From: Diphasiastrum complanatum
Lineage: Eukaryota; Streptophyta; Lycopodiopsida; Lycopodiales; Lycopodiaceae
Reading direction: 5' to 3'
NCBI GenBank assembly: GCA_029204225.1
Contig: CM055113.1
Coordinates: 8,402,352 to 8,466,351, forward strand
DNA length: 64,000 nt
The notes beneath the pieces were generated by a model. The model had not been told where the DNA came from, ran no database searches, and saw nothing but the letters and a program-made list of their open reading frames with translations. Positions 25,856 to 37,079 of the stretch are shown one piece after another. The translations under genes were made by a program, and so were the position numbers. Positions within the stretch are counted from its first letter, which is position 1. Each line of letters starts with the position of its first letter.

Positions 25856-27172
25856 TTAAAGCATATGCATATGATGTTCATCAAAGATAACATCTCTTGA
25901 AACAACAAATTTGTTCAAGGATGGGAGATAGACCTTGTAGCCCTTGCTTGAGCTTGCATATCCAAGCATGATCCCTCTTGTGGAAGATGGATCCTCCTTG
26001 GTTCTTGTTTCCAATGGCACATGCACATAACATATACACCCAAAAACTTTCAAGTGATTAATATTGGGTTTCTTTCCAGACAACATCTCATAAGGAGTTT
26101 TGCCTTCAATTGCTTTGCAAGACACCCTATTCATCAAGTAGTTTGCACATACAAGAGACTCACCCCAAAAGGATTTGGGCAAACAAGCATCTAATCTTAA
26201 AGCCTTAGAACATTCACATAATTTTCTATTCCTTCTTTCAGCAACTCCATTTTGTTGAGGAGTGTAAGGACAAGAAGTCTCTTTCTTGATCCCTTCCTCC
26301 TCACAAAAGGCCTTGAACTCATTGGAGATGAATTCTCCACCATTGTCACTTCTAAGAATCTTGATGCTATGATTATGATGCCTTTCCACAAACAACTTGA
26401 ACTTTACAAAAGTATCAAATACTTGAGAATTGAAGGAAAGTAAGAACACCCAACAATATCTTGAGTAGTCATCAATGACGGTTAAAAACATGGATGAACC
26501 TCCACTAGATTTGGTGCTAGCAATGTGCACATCTGAGTGTATGAGTTCAAGAGGATGAGATGACTTTGTGATGGAGTTAAAACACCTTCTTATGTGCCTT
26601 GGATAAGGCACAAGCTTCACAAACCTTGTCTTCCTTCCCAATAGACCTTGGTAGGCCTAAAGCATACTCCTCCTTGATCATAGCCTCCATGGAACCCGAG
26701 TTGACATGTCCAAGTCTTTTGTGCCATAAAGTAAAGGTATCTATCTTGCTCTTCTCGGCCAACATGACAACATTAGTATCCACAAATGCATTCAACTTAT
26801 AAAGTTTGCCAAGTCTAGTGCCCTTAGCCACTATCTTACCCTTCTTCTTGATGTAACATTCATTTGAAGCAAAGTCAACATTGAAACCATTGTCTACCAT
26901 TTGGCCAACACTTAGTAGATTCTTTGTTATTGTAGGAATGTACAAAACACCTTCTATGTTGATCTTTTTGGAAGATCCTAAGCAAAGGGGAATGCTACCA
27001 ACTCCTTCAATCTTACAAGCTTAATCATTTGCTGTGTAGATAGACTTTATAGGTCCATCATAAGATAAGAGAGAAGAGAGAAACTCTCTTTTACTAGTCA
27101 TGTGTGAGCTAGCACCCGAGTCAATCCACCAAGGATCTTCTCCTTTGAAGCTTGTTGAAGAAAATATGGACA
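25856..27172 (-). pseudogene. Element A protease, pre-integrase and integrase
   Basis: Starting near 27172 on the minus strand, the protease reads WWIDSGASSHMTS near 27115-27130. The gag-pre-integrase segment (26577-26945) has LLSVGQMVDNGF and LWHKRLGHVN, with the HxC zinc region CEACALSKAHK. A frameshift near 26590 precedes the integrase core (25856-26641) with LIHSDVHIAS, VIDDYSRYCWVF, RSDNGGEFISNEF and YTPQQNGVAERRNR, which carry the Asp-Asp-Glu triad. VSRDVIFDE and an in-frame stop end this part. Confidence 0.88.
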
Positions 27173-27868
27173 TCATGAGAGAGTCATGAGAGAGTCCTCA
27201 TGTGAACTCTGCTCCTCCTCCTCTTTGCTCATGTTGGCTTGGCTTTGATCTTGCTTCCTCTTGAAGCATTCCGAGGCATAAGGCCCCATCTTGCTACAAT
27301 AGTAGCACTTCACCTTTGATTTGTCCTTCTTGACTTTGGTGGTTGATGGAGATGCCTTTGAGGGTCCTTCTTGATCCTCAAGCTTTGAAGACTTCTTGAA
27401 TGTTGATCCTTTGCCTTTGGACTTGCCTTTGCCTTTGGTGAAGAGATCTTGGTCATCTCCACCTTGGATGGAAAGCCTATCCATCCTCTCTTGAATTTGG
27501 CTCCTTCTTGATTCCTCGACCATGAGTGTGCCTTGGAGTTCTTCAAGTATGGGTAGCTTACCCATAATTGCATATCCCTGAACCAAATTGTCAAATTCAA
27601 AGCTTAGTCCATTCAATATGAGTTGAACAAGCTCTTCATCCTTGATAGGATCACCTATGAAGGCTAGCTCTTTGTTCAATTCCTTTATTCTTAGGACAAA
27701 AGTATGTGCACTCTCTCCTTTCTTTTGATAGCTTCTATAGATTTGATTCTTCAAAGCTAACATTCTAGTTTGGTTCTTGGATTCATAGACCTTTTGCAAA
27801 GTCTCCCAAGCATCTTGAGCCGAAGTTCTTTCATTAGTATCCAAAAGATATGCATCTATAGATGCCAT
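27173..27868 (-). pseudogene. Element A gag, N-terminally shortened
   Basis: The 231-aa minus-strand frame begins MASIDAYLLDTNERTSAQDA, then EAWETL-like QDAWETLQKVYESKN, LVQLILNGL, a lysine-rich linker and the knuckle CYYCSKMGPYASEC, where the usual His spacing residue GH is GP. Compared with the sister gag at 14624 about 50-60 residues of the N-terminal part are missing. An 11-bp direct duplication near 27175-27195 shifts the frame into an early stop just before the protease. Confidence 0.85.
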
Positions 27869-28661
27869 CTAGTCTCCTAATCAAGGACTTGACACAAATG
27901 AAAGTTACTTCTATTGATTTGATTGAAGATCTACCTTATCCCACTTCTTAGGGACCTGAAAAGATCAATAATAGACTTCCTATAAAGATCTAAGAATGAT
28001 CTCTAACAAAATCTAAGAATACTAGAAACAATGCACTTGCTTGATTGAAGTTGACAATACTAGTAGAATTGCCCCTCCTTCTATAAAGAATATTAAGGCT
28101 TCCAAATGATCTGATCAAGAGTGAATTTTAGCAACCTAATATACTTCCAAAATCACTTGTAAAATATCTAAATGGAACTTAATGAGGATGCAACACAATC
28201 TACTATCCAATCACAAGCAAAAAAATGATCAAAATTGATGAAAAATTGATCTAATTTGGTGCATAAGTCAAGCAATGGTTGGAATGAACCTAAATCACTT
28301 TAGGAGGTGTCCACTACACCTTAGAACAGCCTTGAAGAGTCCCCAAAACTCTGATCTTCCCTCTCCTTGAATGCTAGAAAGCCTCCTCTATGAAATCACC
28401 TCCAAAACTCGCTTAGAAATCAATGCTTGGAGCAAGCAAAGCTTGCTATCTTGGTAATGTGAATTGAATTCAACTTTGCCTCTGGTTTTAGACACCTAAA
28501 CACCTACAAATGAAGTCACACAACACCAATCTCCAATGTATTTGACTCACTTTGAGTTCTAGAATCAATGCTAGATGCTAAGATCCAATCTACACAAGAT
28601 TTAGATCAAAAATTGTGATCAAATTGACTGAAAACCAAGGATTTAGCTCATTTCAGACTTT

Positions 28662-28675
28662 AGGCTCTAATACCA
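28662..28675 (-). promoter_or_regulatory. Primer binding site of element A
   Basis: Minus-strand TGGTATTAGAGCC follows the 5' LTR directly, a one-base variant of the usual initiator methionine tRNA site. The untranslated leader to gag is about 790 bp (27869-28661) with no coding motif. Confidence 0.85.
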
Positions 28676-29357
28676 TGTGAAAATTACAGCAAATAAGGAT
28701 CCTAAAACACTTGAAATGATGAGGGAAACAATAGATTATGATCTCATAATATTAGCACAAGTTGAACCATCAAAATCCATCAAAAATCTATGCTTGAACC
28801 TCACTAAATGGCCCAAATCCTTGAAGAAGGCTTCACACGTGTGAAAGTACGGCCTCCCACAGTCTGAGTACTATACACCAGACCTACATTCAATTCTATA
28901 ATCATTAGTAATCACAAGAACTCAAACAATTATGAACATAGAGAGCAATTGCACCATTATGAGAGAAAAATCATGAAATTGCTTGATTGATTTTGGTGAG
29001 ATATCATCACCTATATATACATGATCCATCACGGTTTTGGGCAGGTATGAGTAGCCCTAAACCTATCCCTAATGCTAATTTTGGTGGATCTTTCATCACT
29101 ACCAAGTTAGGGTTGGAATCTTGGAGATCCCTCAACAATGCAAAAACTACCAAAAATAGCTCCTATTTTCTCTCTCTTGTATCTAATCATAATTTGGACT
29201 CATTCCAAAGGTTCTAAGACTTAGGTCTACTTGAGAACATCCTTATGAATGGAATCCTATGCTATTTGGCACGTGTGACAAGCCACATCATGACCATCTA
29301 ACTATTTACAAGTCATATGACCAAAACTAGTCAAGCTAGAATTGTGAATTTTTAACA
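28676..29357 (-). repeat. 5' LTR of element A
   Basis: 682 bp, same length as the 3' copy. Plus-strand text TGTGAAAATTACAG..TTTTTAACA. The TATA-like motif is at 29011-29019. AAGGC of the target duplication follows at 29358. Confidence 0.93.
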
Positions 29358-29362
29358 AAGGC

Positions 29363-29852
29363 CAGAGAGCATCTTGATCACAAAGATGGTTCTGTCCAGA
29401 CACTCTACGACAATAGAGAAAAATCAAAGAAACAGTTCAAGCCTAAGAGGGAGTCAAATCAGAGGCATGATCGTGACCAGCAAGCAGAGGGGACCAGCAA
29501 AAGCAAATGGAAGACCAAAGGGAGGTCGAAACGACAAGATGCAAACAAGAAGACCTGCACGAGATGCAGAAGAGAGGGACATACAGTAGATACTTGCTGG
29601 CTCAATCCCAAGTTTGAGTGTATCCATTGCCATAAGAAGGGTCATGCAGCCATGGATTGCCACCAGAACCCAAGAAACAGATCAGCACAGAACAGACAGG
29701 AGAACAATAATAGTTCTTCCTATGTCGAGGAGTCCGAGAGCTCGAAGATGGGTGAAGAAAGAACGAACAAAAATTGTTCGATCGCCTACATCTGTGAAGA
29801 TGTGTGTGCAGCATCAACGTCTGACACACAAGAGGTGATCCTGGATTCATGA
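29363..29852 (+). pseudogene. Element B gag, C-terminal half with two zinc knuckles
   Basis: This continues the gag cut at 23399. It is rich in Lys, Arg and Gln and has two adjacent CCHC knuckles, CTRCRREGHTVDTC near 29553 and CIHCHKKGHAAMDC near 29619. It ends at the protease site, where the expected ILDSGATSH reads ILDS-stop-ATSH (stop TGA at 29850-29852). Two knuckles, as opposed to one in element A, mark a different copia lineage. Confidence 0.82.
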
Positions 29853-31010
29853 GCCACCTCACACTTTGTGACATCAACACGAATCATGTCTGATTTCAGA
29901 AGTGAAAATCCCTCAAGATTCATAGTTCTTGGAGATGGATCCAAACATCAAGTGAATAGTATTGGTTTACTCTGGCTCAATACCAATGGCAGAGACAGAT
30001 GACTCGAAGATGTTCTGTTCATGCCAACTCTGCAACAAGACTTGCTCTCTGTAACAAGAATAGCAAATGTGTGTGACGTTTTCTAATGAAGCATGCAATG
30101 TGATTGATCCCAGCACCATCACTCTCATTGCTCAAGGTAGAAGGAAGGGCAATCTATATCATCTAAAGGTGCACCTACCTAAAGATCAAATGCATCAGAC
30201 CCATGACGACTCGCCAAACACTTTGTGGCATAGAAGACTCTGCCACATGAACTCAATGGCACTATACCAGGCAAGTTATCATGGAGCAATAACATGGATC
30301 AACATCTCGAATGCAACCATTTTGACCACCTGTGATGCATATTTGAAAGACAAGATGTCACGCACACCATTCATCAAAGACTCCTACAGAACAACAAAGA
30401 TTCTGGAGTTGGTGCACTATGACATCTGTTGTCCATTCAACGTGATCTCAATAGGAGGTTCAAAATATTATATAATCTTCATTGATGATTATAGCAAGTT
30501 TGCCAGAGTGTATTCTATTCAGAATAAATCTGAAGCACTCGATAAATTCACAGAATATGTGAATTGGGCTGAGAGATGCACAGGCAGCAAGGTGAAGCAA
30601 ATCAGAATAGATCGAGGTGGCGAATATATCTCGAATTGCTTCACTAACTTCTGCAATGATCGTGGCATCATTCACAGAAGAACTACAGCCTACACATTGC
30701 AGCACAATGGTGTTGTTGAACGAAAGAACAAGACCCTGATGGAAGCAGCCAGATGCATGATGTCATACTCGAAGGCTCTAAGGGCACTGTGGGCTGAAGC
30801 AGTAGCTACAGCCGCATACATCCAGAACAGGACAGGTAAATCTGGTGTTTCTCACATGACACCACATGAGCTATGGTGGGGTAGAAACCCAACCTATCTC
30901 ACGTCAGAATATTTGGCTGTGCAGCATATGCACATATTCCTGATAAGCTTCGCAAGAAGCTTGATGAGAAAGCCGAGCAAGGATTTCTGGTAGGTTATGA
31001 CAATAATTCG
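29853..31010 (+). pseudogene. Element B protease remainder and integrase
   Basis: After the stop inside the protease motif the text goes on with LLSVTRIANVCDV near 30040. The pre-integrase WHRRLCHMNS near 30225 and the integrase core follow: ELVHYDICCPF, IFIDDYSKFARVY, RIDRGGEYISNCF and LQHNGVVERKNKT, with the catalytic Asp-Asp-Glu positions kept. The uninterrupted frame runs 30067-30993 (308 aa), then a frame change follows near HELWWGRN. The zinc motif Cys pair is imperfect. Confidence 0.83.
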
Positions 31011-32000
31011 TCATACTACAGAATCTACATGCCAGACACGAACACTGTAAAAATAGTGAGGGATGTCAAATTCGACAAGAGCTTGACAATGGCCAACGAA
31101 GACCCTATTAGCTATGAAGTTTTGGAAAGACAGTACTATGACCTGCCGCCAACGTCAGAGGGAGTAGAGGACGAACATGAAAACGAAGATTTTTGAGTCG
31201 TCTCCCATTCGAACGACGAATCAAACGAAGAAAGATTCGAGAGGCAACCTGTCGTCGTAGTTCTTGTAAACCAAGATGGTTCCGGACCGAACAGAGCAGA
31301 CAAGGGTAGAGGCATAGCTGTTCCGAGAGGATCTCCTAGAAGGTCGACAAGACCATGAAGAGCACCAGCAAGATTTGTGTCAGGCAGCTCAGCTTCCACA
31401 TCAAAAGAATTCTGCGGGTTCAGTGGCGAACCACAGACATTCGTGGAGGCGATTGAAGGTCCAGAAAAGGACAAATGGATCCAAGACATGAACGAAGAGA
31501 TGGAGTCCATGAGGAAGAACCAGGTATGGACGTTAGAGCCATTACCTCATAAGCGCAAGACTGTCAAATACAAATGGGTTTTCAAGCTCAAATATGGACT
31601 AGACGGGAGTGTAGCGAAATACAAGGCAAGACTGGTAGCGAAGGGTTTCTCTCAGAGATATGGTATTGACTACTCTGAAACCTTCTCTCCTGTCGTCAAA
31701 CATTCATACCTATGTATGTTGTTTGCATATGCAACAGCTTATGACCTCAAGATCCACATTGTGGATGAGAAGACAGCCTTTTGGCATGGCGAATTAGATG
31801 AAGAGATCTACATGGATCAACCCCCAGGATTTGTCTTGAATTCACTTCCTGACTATGTATGCAGAATGCATAGAAGCATCTATGGTCTGAAGCAATCAGC
31901 CCGACAATGGTACAAGAAGAAGGATCAGGCCCTGAAATCATTGGGATTCAAGCCTCTATTGGCTGACTCCAATGTCTATGTCAGAGTTACAGATGGGTAG
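31011..32000 (+). pseudogene. Element B linker and N-terminal reverse transcriptase
   Basis: A variable linker (31011-31380) leads to a 207-aa frame with EGPEKDKWIQDMNEEMESM, TVKYKWVFKLKYGLDG, KARLVAKGFSQRYGIDYSET, DEKTAFWHGELDEEIYMDQP and RSIYGLKQSARQWYKK. It breaks off after SNVYVRVTDG at a stop (31998-32000). That is just before the position where the YVDD active-site box should be, so the polymerase core is lost. Confidence 0.85.
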
Positions 32001-32198
32001 ATCACTCAAGAATGAAGCACATTGCGATCAAGTATCACTTGATCAGGGATCTGATTGAAAGGAAGATGATGCAGACCACCTTCATAGGAACGAAAGATAT
32101 GGTTACTGACATCTTCACTAAAGCTCTGGACAAAGGGCTCTTTGAGAGAAAAAGGAGGAGTCTCGAGATCATAAAGCTACCATGCTTTGAGAGGGAGC
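32001..32198 (+). pseudogene. Element B RNase H end and polypurine tract
   Basis: The text jumps straight to the RNase H C-terminus (MKHIAIKYHLIRD, TKDMVTDIFTKALD). The deleted section between 32000 and here would have held the active site of reverse transcriptase and most of RNase H. The region ends with the purine tract GAGAGGGAGC at 32189-32198, immediately before the 3' LTR. Confidence 0.8.
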
Positions 32199-33217
32199 TG
32201 AAGAAACAAAGTGTTTCTGACTACAAAGCCTTGCTAGCTTTCAGTCCTTCACCTGACGAAGATGTTCGCGAACTCGAACATCTGGAGACATGAAACACAA
32301 AGAGTTTGGCAAACACGAAACTCAACGGAGATGAAGACGAACGGTTCGCGAACACAAAGGATCCACAAATGAGATTCCTTTGCAGTCCAACAAGAGAGAA
32401 AGGCAGACGAGGTAAATGAAAACAATGGTGAAAACGAAATCCATTTTTTCCTCATGCTCCAAGGAGTACCACCAGAGACCATGCAAGTACCCAGAAGTAT
32501 AGAGATCTGACCTGATGGCATGACGTCAGCAGATACTTCCTAGGTCGTGGCTAATCTGTCACTCTTGTAATTCTCTGATTAGTTGTAGATGTATAATCAC
32601 TCTAATCTTAGGTTTGCATAGAGAGACCATACTTACTAGATAATACTTGACATATATTAGAACATGATACACCGAGTGTAACTGAGAGAAGAGACATTGT
32701 AGAAGTCTGATACTAGTAAGCAATCAAGATGAACACAGACAGAAGCACCGCCTACGTGCGAGAAGATAATTCTATCTAGGATCAGAAGATCCAATTGTCC
32801 GTTAGTGAAACGAGACTACTACTCGTGAGAGAACCGTGCTTCTCTCACACCAACGCACTGCGTGGATTTGCATGCAGTGCCCTGAAGAAATCAGAGAAAA
32901 TCAATATAAATTATTTTCTAGTTGTGTCTGATCTTGGATGTTGAATGCTTATGTTGTTTATTTCATATGTCTGGGTTTTCTTGTTCTCTTTGAATTCCCC
33001 ACCTTGGTTGAAATTAAGTCGAATGCTGTATTAATTTTATGAACATAGATCAGTAGTAACTGACTACTCTCTAGAGGATTGTAGGAGTGTTTCAGTTGGC
33101 AGTGCCCAGCGAACGCATCTGAACTCCATCTGAATCTTGAAAGAGAGTTACAACTGCTTCGTGAATTTTCTCCCCTAGATTCATTAGTGGTATCAGAGCA
33201 TCTCATGATTCTCACCA
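32199..33217 (+). repeat. 3' LTR of element B
   Basis: About 1019 bp, TGAAGAAAC..GATTCTCACCA, followed by the target duplication TTGTA (33218-33222). Near its end it has TGGTATCAGAGCATC at 33188-33202, a perfect copy of the primer-site core inside the LTR. The TTCGCGAA hairpin recurs at 32261-32282. Confidence 0.87.
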
Positions 33218-33355
33218 TTGTAGGCTTTACTCACCTCACCATATCCAACAAATACACCTTTCCTTGAAAATGGATCTTCCTTGGTCCTATCATCAAGGGT
33301 TATGTTGACATAGCATGTGCATCCAAAAGTTTTAAAAAAGTTGACACTCGGCCTC

Positions 33356-33461
33356 CTCTTGAATAGCATCCAAAAGGTGTCCTTCCATCCAAAATAGCAC
33401 TCGACCACCTCTTGAATAGCATCCAAAAGGTGTCCTTCCATCCAAAATAGCACTCGACCAC
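33356..33461. repeat. 53-bp tandem duplication inside element C integrase
   Basis: CTCTTGAATAGCATCCAAAA and the bases after it repeat with a 53-bp period from 33356 and 33409, shifting the integrase frame. Confidence 0.85.
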
Positions 33462-34871
33462 CTATTCCACAAGAAATTAGCACACAACAAAGTTTGTTTC
33501 CAAAATGACTTATCAAGGTTAGCACTTAACCTCATGGCTTTGGCACTTTCACATAAAGTCCTATTCTTTCTCTTGCCACTCCATTTTGTTGTGGGGTCCT
33601 TGGTGTTGTATACTCCCTCTTGATCCCATGCTCACCACAAAAAGCCTTGAAACTTGGTAGATATGTACTAGAAAATTGGTTCTCCCTCGCATTCTTGAAC
33701 TTAACGTACAAAAATTGCCAATTTGGGCCTCAAACTAGCTAGGAAATGTTGACAATTTTCACATCTAATGCCTTAGAAGATCTAGTGGAAGAGTTAGCAA
33801 ATGATAGCTTGTGTGCCTTTGAGAGGCTACAAGCCTCACAACTCTTTCCACACTTTGAGAATGTCTTTGGAAGGCCTAGAGCAAGATCCTTTGTGCATAG
33901 CATCTCCATTGATTTGAAGTTGGGATGGCCCAACCTCTTATGCCAAAGCTCCACTTGATTAAGCTCCTCCTTAGCCATGTTCACAATTCCAAGAAATACA
34001 TTAGCATCAAGCTTAAATATCCTTCCTTGCTTGAATCCCTTTACAATACAAGTATCATTCATCATAATGGAGCAAACACTTTGCTTAAAATGGACATCTA
34101 AACCATCATCCATCAATTGAACTATACTAAGCAAACTCTTAGTAAGTGTAGGAACATAGAGTACATTTTGAAGATCTACTCTTTTAGAGGATCCAAATTG
34201 AATAGTTACTTGAAGTTAGCCTCTCACTAGCTTCAAGAAGATAGGCTCCAATTGAACCCATTTTACTAGTTAACAAGTACAACAAATGTACTAACAAGGG
34301 CTCTCCCTTCTCTCTTTCTCAGAATTTAGCCACAAAGCTACTCTCTTGAATCTCACAAAACTCAAGAAGCAAGATCTATAATGATCTTAAACTCAAAAAG
34401 ACTTGGGAAATAAAATTCTACACTCACTATCCTCTTGGAAAAATTGGATTTGCCTCTTGGAAGTGCCAATGCCTCCCTATGGTGTTTTAGAACTGTTTTA
34501 CTCTCTTACTAGAACAAAAAACATCAACCTCAAAGCTCATTCACAATGATTTAGAGGTTGACCAATGATCTAACACCATTCCACATCAAATATACAATGA
34601 GATTATTGGATTTTTACAAAGCAAATCACTAGTTTCGCTCTCACAATATTGTTTGAAGCACAAATATGGAAAAATCACATAGATATGGTGAAAGTACAAT
34701 TCCAACAGCCTCTCACACATGTGGGAAGTATACTTTAACTTGACACACTCATTTGAACTTCAAATCATCAAGTAAACTATTGGTTAGAGTCTCCCTCCTT
34801 CAAATTGATTCTAGCACCAATGCTTTTTGCAAAATGAAGAGATTTGGATCATTATCAAAGCTCTTAGACTT

Positions 34872-34884
34872 GGCTCTGATACCA
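34872..34884 (-). promoter_or_regulatory. Primer binding site of element C
   Basis: Minus-strand TGGTATCAGAGCC next to the LTR edge, the initiator methionine tRNA type. Confidence 0.8.
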
Positions 34885-35462
34885 TGTGAAATTTCAGAGT
34901 AATGGACTCAATTTGATCTACAAATGATCAATAAAAGTGATTGGAAGCTTGGAATCTTGATCTATATCAAAACTAGCATCCAAGTCTAGCTTCTACTTGA
35001 CAATTTCTATATATCCAAACAAGAACAACCATAAATAATGATCCAAAGGCTTCACACGTGTGAAGTACAACCACTGTATGGCCTGCTAACAGAAAATATT
35101 ACTTAAAAGATCCTAAGCATTCATTCATAAAGAACATGCATAGAGAGTTGAAATCACCAAGATTGCTCCCAAATTAATGTTGCTCATCATTAACCTCACA
35201 ATGGATCCATCATGGATCAAGTACACAATCATCATAATCTCTCTCTAGGTTGCTTCTAGCACGTGTGGGACAATACACTATACTCATCCATATCCACTTT
35301 GGATAAGATCTATCTAATTTTCCACATCACCATTAGTGGTTAGTGTTGACCTTCTAGATTCCTACAATCTAGGAGATAACTCCTCCAATTTACGAGATTT
35401 GAAATTTGACTCAAATAAAATCTAAGTACAATGGATCTAAATATTATGAGTGACATTTCACA
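34885..35462 (-). repeat. 5' LTR of element C
   Basis: About 578 bp from TGTGAAATTTC to GACATTTCACA (plus strand), so the ends form an 8-bp inverted repeat TGTGAAAT/ATTTCACA. It carries CACACGTGTG near 35052, which is also in the LTRs of element A and the one at 1144-2068. It does not match the candidate 3' LTR at 20513-20977. Confidence 0.65.
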
Positions 35463-37079
35463 AATATGGATCCACATAGATATCAAGTCCTAATTGCCAA
35501 AAATTAGACCAAAACAATTGGAAACATATCTAACTTTATTCCTCCCCTCTTCTCTTCCCATTGATATCCATATTGCATACATATTTTCAGAAAAAAAAAA
35601 AAAATCCAATCTTTTTTTTTCAAATTGTGATCCACAATTAGCTCATGCATCTTCGATGTACATGTAGAGACCTGGAGAATTTGGAGGCACTCGTAGCATG
35701 CAAAGACCTAGAGAATTTGGGGGCACCCATAAGAAATGCTCTGTGGGAACTCTTCCAACACTGTTGGATTTACCCAGATTGTTTTGCATCAACAACTATT
35801 TTTTACTCGAGTTGTGCATTATGTATGAAGCTTGAAAAGCTAAATCTTCTGTGCAATATGTTCAAGGCCATTCAAAACAAATTACATTAGAATTCTATGA
35901 AAGAAATAGGGACAATCTATTTCAAAAATTGGATTTCAAATTTGCTTTTTGGGGGAAAAATCTTTTTCAAAGGAGAAAAAGTAAAAAAACAATTATGTTC
36001 AGTGTGTAGAATGGAACATTTTGAAGCGAAAGGTTCAAAATGGGCATCTATGATCATAATATACACAAAATACTCACTGTGAGATCCCTTGAAAAAATTG
36101 AATATGTTTCATCCCCATCTTCAATGAAATCAAATTTCCATATTGGATGTTCACAAACATTAAAGGTTGAACTTGAGAGAAATAGCCAAGATAGTATACC
36201 ATCAATTTTTTTTTATTCTATCTTGTTATGAGAACTCCATTCTCGTTCCTTAAACTTCATAATCAATTCTACAGACTATGGACACGTAAATTCTTCTAGA
36301 AGCTCATCTAACAACCGAATCCACTTGCTAATCATTTCAAGGTTTTTCATTATAAAAGAATTTTTCAAGTTTAGGACTATCCAATGTCTATTTACAATTT
36401 GAGGGCCACAGGCTCTTTAACATACTTAATAGGCAAGATAGAGATGGCGGAGCATATAGCTTTCTACAGAAGATCCCAAGTTCACATGCTTGTGATTTTG
36501 AAGAATTGACTTAGGTGGGTACTAGACCATCGGATTATCTATTCATGCATTGCTAGTTAGCACACTTTGTAGGTTGATATGACCAGAAAACTAGTGTATT
36601 ACAAGTTCTTTTTTGGATATATCCTGTTACAAGAACTGTTCCATTTCTAGCTGTCAAATGTTCATAATAGTTTTCAGAGATGATGGAAATGTATAGAGTC
36701 TTCTACAGAGGTTCATCCAACAACTTAATTCTCTTGTTCTATGACTGAAGGTTTATATTTATCAGAAATTTTCTGTCGTACAAGACTATCCAGCATCCGT
36801 TTACAAAATATAGCAAGTCAGACAGCCTTGGGATGATTTCAACATTAAAACCATGAACACATCCACACTTTTCTGCATCTAGGTTCTTTGCATACTGTTT
36901 GGAACTTTGGAATAGCGCAATTTAGGGTTTAACATATTGGCTTGACAGCTGTCTTTTTTCACGAGGACACCATGTTCATACTTCACGTTCTTGGATTGAG
37001 ATTTGCAGTATTCTTCAGGAGTCTTTCCATGAAATTCTTTGTGAAATTTTTTCTCATAAAGGTATGTTAAACGATATCA
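35463..37079. other. No recognised gene
   Basis: Unique-looking AT-rich sequence with only short open frames. The frame at 35645-35890 has a partly repeated Asp-Leu-Glu-Asn-Leu motif caused by a local 40-bp imperfect repeat; I do not think it is a gene. Confidence 0.45.

Larger units (their letters stand above)
23400..29357 (-). mobile_element. Copia element A, minus strand, full length
   Basis: Two 682-bp LTRs (23400-24081 and 28676-29357) differ at about 14 positions by eye, roughly 2%, which suggests a fairly recent insertion. The primer binding site, polypurine tract and 5-bp duplication AAGGC are all present. The interior has gag, protease, integrase, reverse transcriptase and RNase H in copia order (Pseudoviridae type). 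Three in-frame stops and at least two frameshifts break the polyprotein, so it is structurally complete but coding-defective. Confidence 0.93.
21700..33217 (+). mobile_element. Copia element B, plus strand, interrupted by element A
   Basis: Two LTRs (21700-22712 and 32199-33217), a primer binding site at 22714, a polypurine tract before 32199 and a 5-bp duplication TTGTA define the element. Its interior has gag with two zinc knuckles, protease, integrase and part of reverse transcriptase. It is cut by a second element at 23400-29357. A deletion removes the reverse transcriptase active site and most of RNase H, so it cannot move by itself. The minus-strand integrase at 19385-20512 belongs to the same family. 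Confidence 0.88.
33223..34884 (-). pseudogene. Copia element C, right part: pre-integrase and integrase
   Basis: Minus-strand text gives the gag-pre-integrase segment (33739-34134) with LLSIVQLMDDGLDVHF, LWHKRLGHPNFKSMEML and CEACSLSKAHK, then broken integrase (TPQQNGV near 33590, FWKQTLLCANF near 33500). The late segment FGCTCYVNITLDDRTKEDP and GVFVGYGEVSKAYN ends at the element B insertion. A 53-bp tandem duplication at 33356-33461 disrupts the frame. No gag is found between 34260 and the primer binding site at 34872-34884, so gag and protease are deleted or decayed beyond recognition. Confidence 0.78.

Noticed and set aside
33184-33200. A second primer binding site after the 3' LTR, suggesting a tandem LTR-internal-LTR-internal array
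   Set aside because: The target duplication TTGTA directly after 33217 shows that these bases belong to the LTR itself.
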